From assembly GCA_030064845.1 (NCBI GenBank), contig JASJEC010000028.1:1-60295 (forward strand): DNA of 60,295 nt, in the 5' to 3' direction. Both the position numbers and the translations under genes were made by a program. This document shows, piece after piece, positions 30,035-38,760 of this stretch. This DNA comes from Kiloniellales bacterium (lineage in GTDB: Bacteria; Pseudomonadota; Alphaproteobacteria; Kiloniellales; JAKSDN01). How positions within the stretch are numbered: the first letter of the stretch is position 1; every line of letters starts with the position of its first letter. A model generated the notes under the pieces. That model worked only from the letters and a program-made list of their open reading frames with translations. It had not been told where the DNA came from and ran no database searches.

Positions 30035-32239
30035 GTGAGCGAGACGACCGAGGCGAGCCGACTTGCGCAGCGTGGATCGCCACCGACGCCGTCCTTCGGT
30101 GTTCAGCTTCCCATCCTCTTCGTCGTTTTTCTGTTCTTCGCCGCCGGCGACCTCTTCGCCCTCCATACGATCGAGTTCGGCGAGGGCAAGTACCGTGCCT
30201 ATCGCGACACCTTTCGCGCCGCGGCGGCGCAGGTCTTTCAGCCCTCCGAGCGGCCGAGCGACACGGCGGCCTCGAGCGAAGCCGGTGAAGCCCCGGCCGT
30301 CGCGATCGAGAGTTCCGGCGCGGAAGAAGAGCCGAGACCGGGCGCCGTCGGATGGACCGTCTTCAGCCTGCTCTTTCTTCCGGCCCTTTTGATTAGCCTG
30401 CGGCGGCGCGACTGGGCCGCCCTGGGTTTCGGCATGGCGGCCATCTATGGATTGGGTCTGGGACTGGTGAACAAGCAGTTCGGGCTCGGGCAGGCCCAGG
30501 CGGTCAATCTCGCTCTGGGCCTCGCCTTGCCGGTCTCCTTCGCCTGGCTGGTCTTTCGCGGCAAGGTCTGGTCACCGGCGCACGGCGCCCTGCTGATCCT
30601 GACCTATCCCTTCGTGGCCGCAATCTCGCCGACCACGGGCGGGGTGCTGTGGTCCCAGGTGCTGCCCTTCTTCAGCTTGCATCTGTCCTTCGTGGTGCTG
30701 CTGTTATTGGTGCGCACCGTCTGGCTGATCCTCTCCGAGAATCTCTACGTCGTGCGCCAGCTTGGCCTCGAGGAGTTCATCCGCATCGCCGGCCGGACCC
30801 TTTGGAAGTGGTCGCCCATCCTCCTGCTCGCGGTACCCTATTTCACGGCGAGCTACATGATCGACCGCGAGACACGGCGGACGGCCTACGGCCAGCGGCT
30901 GATGTGCGCGGAGGTCAAGGCGAGCCGGGCGGCCACAGATGAGACGGCCGCCGAGATCGACTGCGCGAGGCTAGAATGGAGAGAGATCGCAAATCGCGAT
31001 CTGGAGGCCGACACGCTGGCCGCGGTCAGGGCGCACTTCGGGGAAAAGATCGCCGAGTGGCGCGCCCAGATCGACGCGTATCGCGTCAGGTTGAAAAAGG
31101 GCGACCCGGAGCAGTTCTCCTACTTCGTCGGGGAGAGCTACGACCGGGTCTTCACCCCGGGGCTGGGGCTGAAGCCGCCGAAGCATGGCGGTTTCTGGTC
31201 GTTCGTTACGCAGCCGGCGGCCAAGGCCGCGCAGGACTCGGTCGAGAAAGCCTATGACCGAAAGCACCGCGAGACCCGCAGGAACCTGGTGCGCGAGGCC
31301 GACGACATTGAGCCCACACTGGAAGGTCCCCAGAAGGAGGCCCTGAAGGCGCTGGACGATTTCGAGCGGGAAAGCCTCAAGATCCTCGAGGCGGCGCGGG
31401 AGGCCACCCTGACCTCGGTTCAAGGCGGCTTCTTCGTCTCGCGGGCCTTCGACCGGCTGACCTTGCTCCTGTTCTGCGTGCTGTGCGTCAGAACGCTGTT
31501 CTACGTCTTCGCCCGCGTCGCCTGCGCACGGGAGGCCGGGACTTTCGTCACGCTGGGTGATCCCGAAGGCCGGGCCGAGATGCCGACCGGCACGATCGCG
31601 CGCCGTGGCGCCAAGCTCAGCCTGGAGATCGAGCCAGGCGACACCTTCTACATCGCGAGGCGTTTCCAGCCCCACGGCAAGGCGCCCAAGTTCGCCCTGC
31701 CTCAGGCCAACGCGGCGCCCTTTCCGAGACTGCGGAACCGCTGCTACACGATGAACGCCTTCACCCGGACTGAAGGGCGGGGACCGGTGCAGTTCACCGC
31801 CACGCGGGGTGCAGAATTCGTCGAGTGGCGGCTCGCCGAGCAGGAAACCGTTGTTTTCGAGTACCGCAACTTCGTCGGCATGTCGGATGGCGTGCGCCTA
31901 TCCGCACTGATCAGCGCGCGGGTGACCTCGCAGATCTTCGGGCGGTTCATCTTTCCCACGGCGACGGGACCTGGAACGCTGATCCTGATGACCGAGGGGG
32001 CGCCCTACGTCGGCGCGAGCGAGAGCGAAGCCTTCAGCATGCCGCCGAGCCGGCTCGTCGCCTGGCAGCAGCCGGCGCGCTTCCACATCGATTCCGAGCT
32101 GGGGATGCTCGACATCTACTTCAGCGAGGCCTACGTCGAGCCGCAGACTCGTTCCGCGCTGATCATGGACGTCGACCGGCAGGACAGCTTTGGCACCGGC
32201 CTGTCCCGTTTCGTCCGCCGCTTCCTTCTGCCGATCTGA
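30035..32239 (+). CDS. Large polytopic membrane protein with AIM24-like C-terminal domain
   Basis: A 734-residue protein from GTG 30035 (GAGGG eight bases upstream). Near the N-terminus is one helix (PILFVVFLFFAAGDLF) and an acidic loop, then about six helices to residue ~285. A long charged helical region (about 290-465; REWREIANRDLEADTL-like segments) comes next, then one more helix around 475-495. The last ~220 residues are beta-rich, with FGRFIFPTATGPGTLILMTE and SRLVAWQQPARFHIDSE. These resemble the GPGT-containing core of AIM24-family (DUF124) proteins (tentative). It stands alone between repeat elements and a GNAT gene. Function unknown. Confidence 0.6.
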   Translation: MSETTEASRLAQRGSPPTPSFGVQLPILFVVFLFFAAGDLFALHTIEFGEGKYRAYRDTFRAAAAQVFQPSERPSDTAASSEAGEAPAVAIESSGAEEEPRPGAVGWTVFSLLFLPALLISLRRRDWAALGFGMAAIYGLGLGLVNKQFGLGQAQAVNLALGLALPVSFAWLVFRGKVWSPAHGALLILTYPFVAAISPTTGGVLWSQVLPFFSLHLSFVVLLLLVRTVWLILSENLYVVRQLGLEEFIRIAGRTLWKWSPILLLAVPYFTASYMIDRETRRTAYGQRLMCAEVKASRAATDETAAEIDCARLEWREIANRDLEADTLAAVRAHFGEKIAEWRAQIDAYRVRLKKGDPEQFSYFVGESYDRVFTPGLGLKPPKHGGFWSFVTQPAAKAAQDSVEKAYDRKHRETRRNLVREADDIEPTLEGPQKEALKALDDFERESLKILEAAREATLTSVQGGFFVSRAFDRLTLLLFCVLCVRTLFYVFARVACAREAGTFVTLGDPEGRAEMPTGTIARRGAKLSLEIEPGDTFYIARRFQPHGKAPKFALPQANAAPFPRLRNRCYTMNAFTRTEGRGPVQFTATRGAEFVEWRLAEQETVVFEYRNFVGMSDGVRLSALISARVTSQIFGRFIFPTATGPGTLILMTEGAPYVGASESEAFSMPPSRLVAWQQPARFHIDSELGMLDIYFSEAYVEPQTRSALIMDVDRQDSFGTGLSRFVRRFLLPI

Positions 32240-32254
32240 AGGTGGCCACAGACT

Positions 32255-32722
32255 CTAGAGCTGCAGCTTCATGCCCTCGTGGCTGGCGACGAAGCCGAGG
32301 GATTCGTAGAAGCGCTGGGCCTCGCCCCGGGTCTTGTCGGTCGTGAGCTGCACCAGGATGCAGCCGCGCCGCCGGGCCTCCTCGATCGCCCACTCGAAAA
32401 GCACCCGGCCGAGGCCCTGGCCGCGCCGGCTGGCCGCGATCCGCACGCTCTCGATCTGGGCCCGGAGCGCGCCCCGGCGGCTCAGGCCCGGGATCAGTGT
32501 CAGCTGGAAGCAGCCGATGATTTCGTCATTCGAAACAGCGATATAGAGCATGTTATTGGGGTCCCGCTCCATGGCTGCAAAGGCCTCTCGGTAGCAGAGC
32601 GCCACGGGCTCCGAGGTGTCCTCCCGGCTGGCGCCCAGCGCGTCGTCGGCCAGGAGGGCGACGACCGCCGGCAGGTCGTCACGCCGGGCGGGCCTGATCT
32701 CCGGATCGGCGGCTGGGGTCAT
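32255..32722 (-). CDS. GNAT family N-acetyltransferase
   Basis: A 155-residue acetyl-CoA-dependent acyltransferase. The N-terminal strand IRPARRDDLPAVVALLADD, the AIEEARRRGCILVQLTT helix and the acetyl-CoA loop RIAASRRGQGLGRVLFEWA (pattern R-x-x-G-x-G) are all present, ending FYESLGFVASHEGMKL. The last residues resemble those of N-terminal or metabolite acetylases. Substrate unknown. It converges with the large membrane protein. Confidence 0.9.
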   Translation of the reverse strand: MTPAADPEIRPARRDDLPAVVALLADDALGASREDTSEPVALCYREAFAAMERDPNNMLYIAVSNDEIIGCFQLTLIPGLSRRGALRAQIESVRIAASRRGQGLGRVLFEWAIEEARRRGCILVQLTTDKTRGEAQRFYESLGFVASHEGMKLQL

Positions 32723-32778
32723 GATCGCCCTCCTGTTTGCTCCCCGTCCTGTTTGCTCCCCGTCGCGGGCACTCTACA

Positions 32779-33036
32779 ATGCCGACCGCCATGGAAGACA
32801 TCCGCATCAGGATCGAGGAGATCTATATCCCAGCCAAGCGCCGGCGCGACGTCGACCCGCAGAAGGTCGACGCGCTGGCAGAGAGCATCCTCGAGAAGGG
32901 GCTGGAGACGCCGATCTCCGTGCGCCACGACGGCAAGCGCTACATCCTGGTATCGGGCCTGCACCGCCTCGAGGCCTGCCGGGCGCTGGGCGAGGAAACC
33001 ATCCTGGCGATCCTCGGTGGCGCCCGCATGCGGTGA
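32779..33036 (+). CDS. Stand-alone ParB N-terminal-like domain protein
   Basis: An 85-residue protein consisting only of a ParB/Srx-like domain: RIRIEEIYIPAKRRRDVDPQ, ALAESILEKGLETPISVR and the box GLHRLEACRALGEE. It lacks the helix-turn-helix and dimer domains of partition ParB, so it is not a chromosome-segregation protein. ATG 32791 (MEDIRIRI) is an equally good start. Small ParB-like CTP-fold proteins of this sort are of unknown role. Confidence 0.72.
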   Translation: MPTAMEDIRIRIEEIYIPAKRRRDVDPQKVDALAESILEKGLETPISVRHDGKRYILVSGLHRLEACRALGEETILAILGGARMR

Positions 33037-33244
33037 TAGGGCCGAGGACCCGCAAAGTACTTGGCCCAAAAGAAGGCAATTGTCAGAAAATCTACTCTAG
33101 TAATAAAAAATTTATCTTACAATCTGCAATGATATAGTCAGAAGATACTAGCGTATATTTCCTATTTCTTCAGACAATTACGCTACAACTATTGGGTGCT
33201 CGATACTTTTGGGCACCGAATTACTTGGGTAGCGGAGTGTCATA

Positions 33245-34717
33245 ATGCGCTGGTCACCAGGGCTTGATTGGAGCGGCTTGAGGTCCGCTTGCCGCCGCTT
33301 CACCGCCTGCGAACGCGGCGCCTCGCTGCCTCTCTTGGCCTTCATGACCATCCCGATCGTCGCCATCATCGGCCTTACCATCGACACCGGGCGCGGCTAC
33401 CTGGTCAAGGCGCGCATGGGCGACGCGCTGGACGCTGCCATGCTGGCCGCCGCGCACGTCAAGGACGATGACAAGATCGACGACGAGATCCGCAAGTACT
33501 TCGACGCCAACTTTCCGCCGGGCTACATGGGCGCCACCGTGACCCTGACAGAGGCCCAGGTCGACGACGTCGCCGGCACGATCGACGTCGGCGCGTCCGC
33601 CACCATGGGCACCACCTTCATGCGCCTTTTCGGCCAGGATGACGTGCAGATCGGCACGGGCACCCAGGTCACCCGCGAGACCGTCAGCATGGACGTGGTG
33701 CTGTCCATGGACATGTCGGGCTCGATGAGCAACTCCGACGGCTCGGGCAGCACGCGCATCGCCGCCGCCCGGACCGCGGCCCTTACCCTGATCGACGTGC
33801 TCTATGGCAACAAGGAGTCCTCGGACCTCCTGACCATCGGCCTCGTGCCCTGGAACGGCGCGGTCAACGTCTGGGAGGACGGCACCACCTACCGAAGGAA
33901 CCAGACCGTCAACGTGTCGATGCCGAGCTTCACGAACCCCATGAACGGCAACACCCAGAACCGGATCTACCAGGTGAACAACACGCCGGTTCCCTTCTTC
34001 AACCGCCCGAGGAACTCCTGGAACGGCTGCGTCTACGCCCGCTACACCAACGACCTCGACAACCCCGACGGCATCGCCGACCACCTGCTCGGCCCGCTGA
34101 CCACGAGCGACGGCACCCCCTGGCCGGCGTGGCAGGCGATCTCGGGTCCCCTCGATCCCGATCTCGACGAGGACGACGGCGGTTGCAGCGGAGCCTGCCT
34201 CTATAGCGATTGTCTCGACCACGGCATCACCCGGCTGACCGACAGCCGGATCGACATCGAGGACGCGGTCAACGCCCTGACCAACCCGGACGGCGTGACC
34301 AACATCGCCCAGGGTCTGGCCTGGGCCTGGCGCGTCGTCTCGCCGGGCGAGCCCTTCGCCGACGCCGACCCCTTCCCAACGGGCAACCACCAGCGCGCCA
34401 TCGTGCTGCTGACCGACGGTGAGCAGTACGGCGGCACCAGGGACGGCTACAACAGGTCCTTCGGTGGCGGCTCCGGCGCCGGCGCCAACGGCATGGACGA
34501 CCGCCTGCTGGCGGTTGCCGAGAGCGTCAAGGCCAGCGGCATCAAGATCTACGTGATCCAGTTCTACTTCAACGACAGCCCGCTGCAGACGCTCCTGAAG
34601 CAGGTCGCCTCCAAGCCAAAGGCGCCCTACTACCACTTCGCGCCCGACGGCGACGCCTTGAACGAAGCGTTCGAGGAGATCGCCGACGACCTATCGGCAC
34701 TCAGGATCTCGCGGTAA
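33245..34717 (+). CDS. TadG-like protein with von Willebrand factor A domain
   Basis: A 490-residue envelope protein. The N-terminus has a TadE/TadG-like leader (ERGASLPLLAFMTIPIVAII with one helix, about 28-46), then the ALDAAMLAAAHV pattern of pseudopilin-like assembly proteins. A vWA domain begins near 148: MDVVLSMDMSGSMS gives the MIDAS Asp156-x-Ser158-x-Ser160, and IVLLTDGEQYGG gives the distal Asp. A Cys-containing insert (DDGGCSGACLYSDCLDHG) interrupts the domain. No other tad/flp gene is in the window. ATG 33245 follows GCGGAG. The 200-bp leader is strikingly AT-rich. Confidence 0.85.
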   Translation: MRWSPGLDWSGLRSACRRFTACERGASLPLLAFMTIPIVAIIGLTIDTGRGYLVKARMGDALDAAMLAAAHVKDDDKIDDEIRKYFDANFPPGYMGATVTLTEAQVDDVAGTIDVGASATMGTTFMRLFGQDDVQIGTGTQVTRETVSMDVVLSMDMSGSMSNSDGSGSTRIAAARTAALTLIDVLYGNKESSDLLTIGLVPWNGAVNVWEDGTTYRRNQTVNVSMPSFTNPMNGNTQNRIYQVNNTPVPFFNRPRNSWNGCVYARYTNDLDNPDGIADHLLGPLTTSDGTPWPAWQAISGPLDPDLDEDDGGCSGACLYSDCLDHGITRLTDSRIDIEDAVNALTNPDGVTNIAQGLAWAWRVVSPGEPFADADPFPTGNHQRAIVLLTDGEQYGGTRDGYNRSFGGGSGAGANGMDDRLLAVAESVKASGIKIYVIQFYFNDSPLQTLLKQVASKPKAPYYHFAPDGDALNEAFEEIADDLSALRISR

Positions 34718-34791
34718 CGATCGCTCCCGGCATGCGCTAGCCGGCGCACGGCATCGGCCGGGCCGCGGTGGCGGGAGAGACGAGGTTCCAG

Positions 34792-36336
34792 CTACGGCCC
34801 CGCGCTGGCCCGTGCCGCGAAGATCTCCGCGATCGCTCGGGTCCGACTTTGCAAGTCTTCCGGATCCTTGCCGAGCACCAGGAACTCATAGCCGGCGCCG
34901 GCTTCGATCCGGCTCGGCGACAGGACGACCGCCCCGGCGGGCGGTCCGTTGGGCCGGAAAAGGTGGGCCTCCATGTCCCGGCAGAAGGCGTCGAAAGGCC
35001 ACTTCGGGGCGCGGTCCTCACTGCGCTCGATGATTGCCAGCGGGACCCGCGTCCAATCGCCGATTAGCCGGTTGGCGAGGGTCATGGGGATCGAGGTGCC
35101 GCCCCAGCGCCCGTTGCACTCCAGCCAGTGGAGCTGCGCCGTTTCCGCGGTCTCTCCAACGAGGACCAGGTCGAGGCTGCACCGGCCGAAGTAGCCCAGT
35201 CTCTGAAACAGGAAACCCAGTGCCGCCGCCTCCGTCGCCATGCGCTGCTGCAGACCCGGCCCCAGGCGCGTCGGCGCCGCGCCGCAGAACTCGAAGCGCG
35301 TGGGCGTGAGACTCTGGTCGAAGATGCCCTCGACCACGGCCTCGCCGTCCTCGGCGTGCGGGATCCAGAGTTGAACCGAGGGACTCGCCAGCGTGGGAGA
35401 GTCCCAGGAGGAGACCAGGAGCGGATAGTCCCCGCGCCACCCGGTCATGCGCAAGGCGGCGTCGAGCTGCCGCTTCTGATCGGCGAGGGAAAGCCGGGCG
35501 AGTCTTGTGGTATCGAGGATAACGTTGCCGGTGGAGCTGGCGCTGGACGGAAGTTTCACCACGACGGCGAGGTCGTGCCGCGCGAGCAGCGAGACCTCCT
35601 TGAGCACGGCGGCCAGACCGTAGGCGGCGAAGGTCCGCGGCTGCGCACGAGACCCGAGCGCCTCGCTGACGCAGCGGGAGAACCACAGCTTGTCGTTGAC
35701 CCGCCGAGTCAGACGGGGTGGCGCCGCCGCCACAGTGACGGGAAGCCCGGCGGCGCGGGCGATGCGGCCGGCCAGTTGCCAGGCGCCGCCCGTGCCCATG
35801 TAGGGAACGACATTGAGCCCCCCGAAACGCCGCGCCTTCCTGGCGACGCGGCCGACGAACCCCGGATCCCGGGCGCAGCGAAGCGATAGCGACCTGGCCC
35901 TGTTGTCCGGGGGCGGCGTAACGACGTCGAATTCGCCGAGGCCGAGCGTGTGGCGGCAGTAGTCTTCGAAGGCCGGGCAGGGGTCGATGCCGACGACCAC
36001 GGTATCGCCTGCGCCCGCAAGGGCGCAGGCCCGATAGCTGTAGGACTCGTCGCCCTGGGTTTCGTAGAGCGTGATCGCGCTGTGATCCTCCAGGACGAGG
36101 CTCGGGTAGGGCGAGAGGCCGGCGCCGACCCGGTGACCGAAGGGCGCCGTGCTCGCGAGCTCGGGTTCCACGCGCTTGATCTTCCGGGCGAGAGCCTCGA
36201 GGCGGCCCCGGGCATCCCACTCGAGACAGGTTTCGTAATGGCCAATGACGGGAAGCGTGACGCGGCGCCGGGGTGCCGCCCGGGGTGGAGGGCCGCAGGC
36301 GGGGTCGCGATCGGACTTGGACGATGCCGGGTTCAT
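34792..36336 (-). CDS. ATP-grasp family ligase-like protein (pre-ATP-grasp type)
   Basis: A 514-residue protein. The N-terminal ~170 residues have a Rossmann-like pre-ATP-grasp region (TVVVGIDPCPAFEDYC, then LNVVPYMGTGGAWQLAGRIA). The ATP-grasp core is marked by VVVKLPSSASSTGNVILDT (phosphate loop with Lys) and by QLHWLECNGRWGGTSIPM, the E-x-N metal motif. This pattern resembles the pre-ATP-grasp ligases of the PGM1 type that join amino or carboxylic acids, so an amide ligase is likely. Start ATG 36336; the frame continues upstream through the amidotransferase gene only in a wrong frame. Next gene upstream on the same strand is a class II amidotransferase, 31 bases away. Confidence 0.65.
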   Translation of the reverse strand: MNPASSKSDRDPACGPPPRAAPRRRVTLPVIGHYETCLEWDARGRLEALARKIKRVEPELASTAPFGHRVGAGLSPYPSLVLEDHSAITLYETQGDESYSYRACALAGAGDTVVVGIDPCPAFEDYCRHTLGLGEFDVVTPPPDNRARSLSLRCARDPGFVGRVARKARRFGGLNVVPYMGTGGAWQLAGRIARAAGLPVTVAAAPPRLTRRVNDKLWFSRCVSEALGSRAQPRTFAAYGLAAVLKEVSLLARHDLAVVVKLPSSASSTGNVILDTTRLARLSLADQKRQLDAALRMTGWRGDYPLLVSSWDSPTLASPSVQLWIPHAEDGEAVVEGIFDQSLTPTRFEFCGAAPTRLGPGLQQRMATEAAALGFLFQRLGYFGRCSLDLVLVGETAETAQLHWLECNGRWGGTSIPMTLANRLIGDWTRVPLAIIERSEDRAPKWPFDAFCRDMEAHLFRPNGPPAGAVVLSPSRIEAGAGYEFLVLGKDPEDLQSRTRAIAEIFAARASAGP

Positions 36337-36367
36337 GCGCTCGTTGTAGAGCTTTGCGGGGCCCGCT

Positions 36368-37207
36368 TTACGACGCGGCCGCGGCCGCGCCGCGCGGGCC
36401 CATCTGTTCGATCCGGAGCCGCATGTCGGGGTCGATGGCGAAGACCGTGGCGTTGGGCACCTGCCGCCAGTCCTCCTGCGTGATCGGTTCCGAGGCGACT
36501 TCGACGGCCCGATACGGCCGCTCGGGGTCGTGATGCACGTGGGTCTTGCCGCATATCCCGCAGTGCACCAGTCCCTCCCGCTCCAGGTACCAGAGCGTCC
36601 GGTTGAGACGTGATCCGACCATCTGCGCGCCGTCGGTCCAGAGGATGTTGAGCGAGACCTTGGCCTGGCGGTCGGTCTCGGTCGCCCAGGCAACGACCTG
36701 CTCCAGGCCGTCGCGCAGCAGGTCCAGCAGCGGACGTTCGGGCTGACGCTGCCAGAGGGTGAGCAGGTAGCGGAAGATGTGCTCGCTGTCCGTGGTGCCG
36801 CGGATCTCGCTGCGATGGGGCTCGTCCAACGACGGCAACAGGGCTTCGCGCACAGCCTCGAAATCGGGCACGGTTCCGTTGTGCGCGAGCAGCCAGACGC
36901 CGTGAACGAAGGGGTGCGTGTTCTCGAGGCCGGGCCGGCCGACGGTCGCCCGGCGCACGTGGGCGATGGCCATGCGGGAGTAGACCCGGGCGGCGGTCTT
37001 CTTGAAATGCTCTCCATGATAGGCCGCCCAGGCCTGCTTCTCGACGAAGGGCAGGCCGTCGGGGTGCTCCGCGACGCCCCAGCCGTGGCCGTGGGTCAAG
37101 CCCTCACGATCCTTGATGCTCTGGGCCATGAGTGCGTTCTGCGCCCGGACGAGACTGCACTCCAGCCGGGTCGGCTCGGTCGCGTGGAAGCCATAAAGAC
37201 GGCACAT
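36368..37207 (-). CDS. Class II glutamine amidotransferase
   Basis: A 279-residue Ntn-type glutaminase domain protein of the YafJ/EgtC group. The start is fixed at ATG 37207 because Cys2 (MCRLYGF) must become the N-terminal nucleophile. Family motifs are GHGWGVAEHPDG, MAIAHVRRATVGRPG, NTHPFVHGVWLLAHNGTVPD and GTTDSEHIFRYLL. A CxxC (HCGICG) near residue 220 is unusual. The open frame upstream would bury the cysteine and is rejected. It pairs with the ATP-grasp gene, and may supply ammonia or remove a glutamyl group from its product (inference). Confidence 0.85.
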   Translation of the reverse strand: MCRLYGFHATEPTRLECSLVRAQNALMAQSIKDREGLTHGHGWGVAEHPDGLPFVEKQAWAAYHGEHFKKTAARVYSRMAIAHVRRATVGRPGLENTHPFVHGVWLLAHNGTVPDFEAVREALLPSLDEPHRSEIRGTTDSEHIFRYLLTLWQRQPERPLLDLLRDGLEQVVAWATETDRQAKVSLNILWTDGAQMVGSRLNRTLWYLEREGLVHCGICGKTHVHHDPERPYRAVEVASEPITQEDWRQVPNATVFAIDPDMRLRIEQMGPRGAAAAAS

Positions 37208-37614
37208 CAGGACAAAGACACGGTCTGTCTTCCGAGACGCAGCTACCGCTGAGATGGCCTTGTGCGACACGGAAGCGGGTTCAGTTGTTCTTCGCGACAA
37301 CTAGACCGCGATCGCCGGAAGGGGAATGACCTGAATCAAGCTTGCGCCCTCGAACTGGGGCATACGGACCACGCCGGTGCCGCCTCGAGCGCTTTATGGC
37401 GAGGTCTGACCCAGGTTCACGCTTGCTCGAACTTTGGCTTCGAAGGAGCCTCAGCTTAGACAGAAGAAGCAGCGGCGCGTCAGGCCTAATTGATTACAGA
37501 GAATGTGAGAAAACCCACAGCCTGCTAGGCGCGCTGTGAACATGATAGGCCTAGGCGGTCTCTGACTTAGCCGACTGGAGAGCAGTAATGGCTGACGAGC
37601 CTCACTGCTGAGTA
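37208..37614. other. Gap of ~400 bases with a short in-frame leader ORF
   Basis: No full gene. Near the right end, ATG 37588 follows a GGAG ribosome site (37577-37580) and opens a 7-codon frame (MADEPHC) that stops at TGA 37609-37611. It is in the same frame as the next gene, whose first usable start is GTG 37615. Arms AGCAGT (37581-37586) and ACTGCT (37604-37609) enclose it. Sequence is visibly less GC-rich than the flanks. Confidence 0.5.
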
Positions 37615-38733
37615 GTGTGGCTCAAAGAACTCATCGAAATGACCACCAGCGACTTGGCGACGATCATCGAGCAGTTGGGTTCTGTCTCTCTGTTGTTTGG
37701 TTTGCTCGCTGTAGGTTTGTCGTTCTATCCGGCGATCAGACTCTGGGCTCTTTCGGACAGGAAGACAAAAGTATCATTTAGCCTGTTCTTTTACAAAGTT
37801 TCCAGACGCCTGATCTTTGTGGCCTTCATCAGTATTCTCGCGTCGGTCCTTCTATTCATTCTGTCGCGCCTCTTTTTGGCACTGTCTTCCCCTGATCCAA
37901 GAGTCGACGGTCAAGGTGTTGCCCTTGTTCAGAATTCAGGGGAAGTGCCTCAGAATGCCAGCGAGCTTTTCACCTGGGGCAATCTTGTTGAGTTCCTTTT
38001 GGCCGCCGCCTTCATCTTTTTATTCTATCGATTCTTCCAAACAGAGTTCGTTCAGGCTCTATTCAAGAGAATTCCGAACAAACAGCTCAGAAATACAGTT
38101 TCTTTCGCTGCGGTCTTGACCGTGGCGTATCCAAGTTTCACTGCCTTTGAGAACCTTATCAATATTGAGAATATTCGATTCGGGATTGTGGATTCCGAGC
38201 CCAAGTCGGATAGCATCGCGAAGCCCGACCCGCCGGCACCCGAACCGCCAGAGCCCGAGCCTGAGACTGTCGTGGTGCCCGAGCCGCCGGCACCCGAACC
38301 ACCTGAGCCCGAGCCTGAGACCGTCGTGGTGCCCGATCCGCCGGCACCCGAACCGCCAGAGCCCGAGCCTGGTGAGAAAGAGCCGGAAATTGTCCCTCCA
38401 AAGGAGTTCGTTGTGCGGTTTGCGTTCGACAGCTCCAAGCTTAATGACGAAGCCAAGATCACCATCGAAGATGCCGTCACTCATGCCATCAGCATCGGCA
38501 GCGACAAGATCTCCATCATCGGGCACGCCGACAGTCCCGGCCCGGACGACTACAACCTGAAACTATCGGAGAGACGTGCAGAGGAGATCGAGGCTGCCTT
38601 CAACGCCGTCCTCGAAAAGAGATCGCTCGACCCGATCAAGTTTGTCACTTCCGGCAAAGGGGAATCCGACCTCTTGGTACCCGATGAAGAGCGCCATCCG
38701 GACAACCGCCGCGCCGTCATCATAATCGATTGA
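37615..38733 (+). CDS. Membrane protein with C-terminal OmpA-like peptidoglycan-binding domain
   Basis: A 372-residue protein, lower in GC than its surroundings. Four hydrophobic segments (about 17-37, 66-92, 122-142, 161-178) precede a proline-rich linker of 18-residue repeats and a C-terminal OmpA/MotB-like domain (about 265-372). That domain has VRFAFDSSKLNDEAK, ISIIGHADSPGPDDYN, LKLSERRAEEIEAAF and HPDNRRAVIII. It would span the inner membrane and reach the peptidoglycan. GTG 37615 or ATG 37639 may be the start; an in-frame ATG with a better ribosome site (37588) is cut by a TGA. No motA or zor partner is adjacent. Confidence 0.78.
   Translation: MWLKELIEMTTSDLATIIEQLGSVSLLFGLLAVGLSFYPAIRLWALSDRKTKVSFSLFFYKVSRRLIFVAFISILASVLLFILSRLFLALSSPDPRVDGQGVALVQNSGEVPQNASELFTWGNLVEFLLAAAFIFLFYRFFQTEFVQALFKRIPNKQLRNTVSFAAVLTVAYPSFTAFENLINIENIRFGIVDSEPKSDSIAKPDPPAPEPPEPEPETVVVPEPPAPEPPEPEPETVVVPDPPAPEPPEPEPGEKEPEIVPPKEFVVRFAFDSSKLNDEAKITIEDAVTHAISIGSDKISIIGHADSPGPDDYNLKLSERRAEEIEAAFNAVLEKRSLDPIKFVTSGKGESDLLVPDEERHPDNRRAVIIID
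38224..38370 (+). repeat. 54-bp tandem repeat coding a Pro/Glu linker
   Basis: Units start at 38224, 38278 and 38332, the last one partial (13 residues). Each encodes P(D/E)PPAPEPPEPEPETVVV, 18 residues. Identity between units is high, so copy number probably varies between strains. It forms the stiff periplasmic spacer of the OmpA-domain protein. Confidence 0.9.
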
Positions 38734-38760
38734 GCTCAGCACAGCTGCTCTCGGCTTGCC

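Noticed and set aside
34792-37017. 741-codon open frame joining the ATP-grasp gene with upstream sequence
   Set aside because: The upstream part is out of frame with the amidotransferase gene and is Arg/Ser/Pro noise; the ATP-grasp start at 36336 is well placed.
37588-37614. TGA at 37609 as a selenocysteine codon
   Set aside because: No SECIS-like hairpin directly after the codon was seen and the family has no selenocysteine; a leader frame or nonsense change is simpler.
38224-38370. Regularly spaced repeat that could be taken for a CRISPR-like array
   Set aside because: Units are contiguous, in frame, and code a Pro/Glu linker; there are no spacers and no cas genes.
37615-38733. OmpA-domain membrane protein as ZorB of a Zorya defence system or MotB
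   Set aside because: No ZorA/MotA, ZorC, ZorD or ZorE gene is adjacent, and the protein has four membrane segments instead of one.
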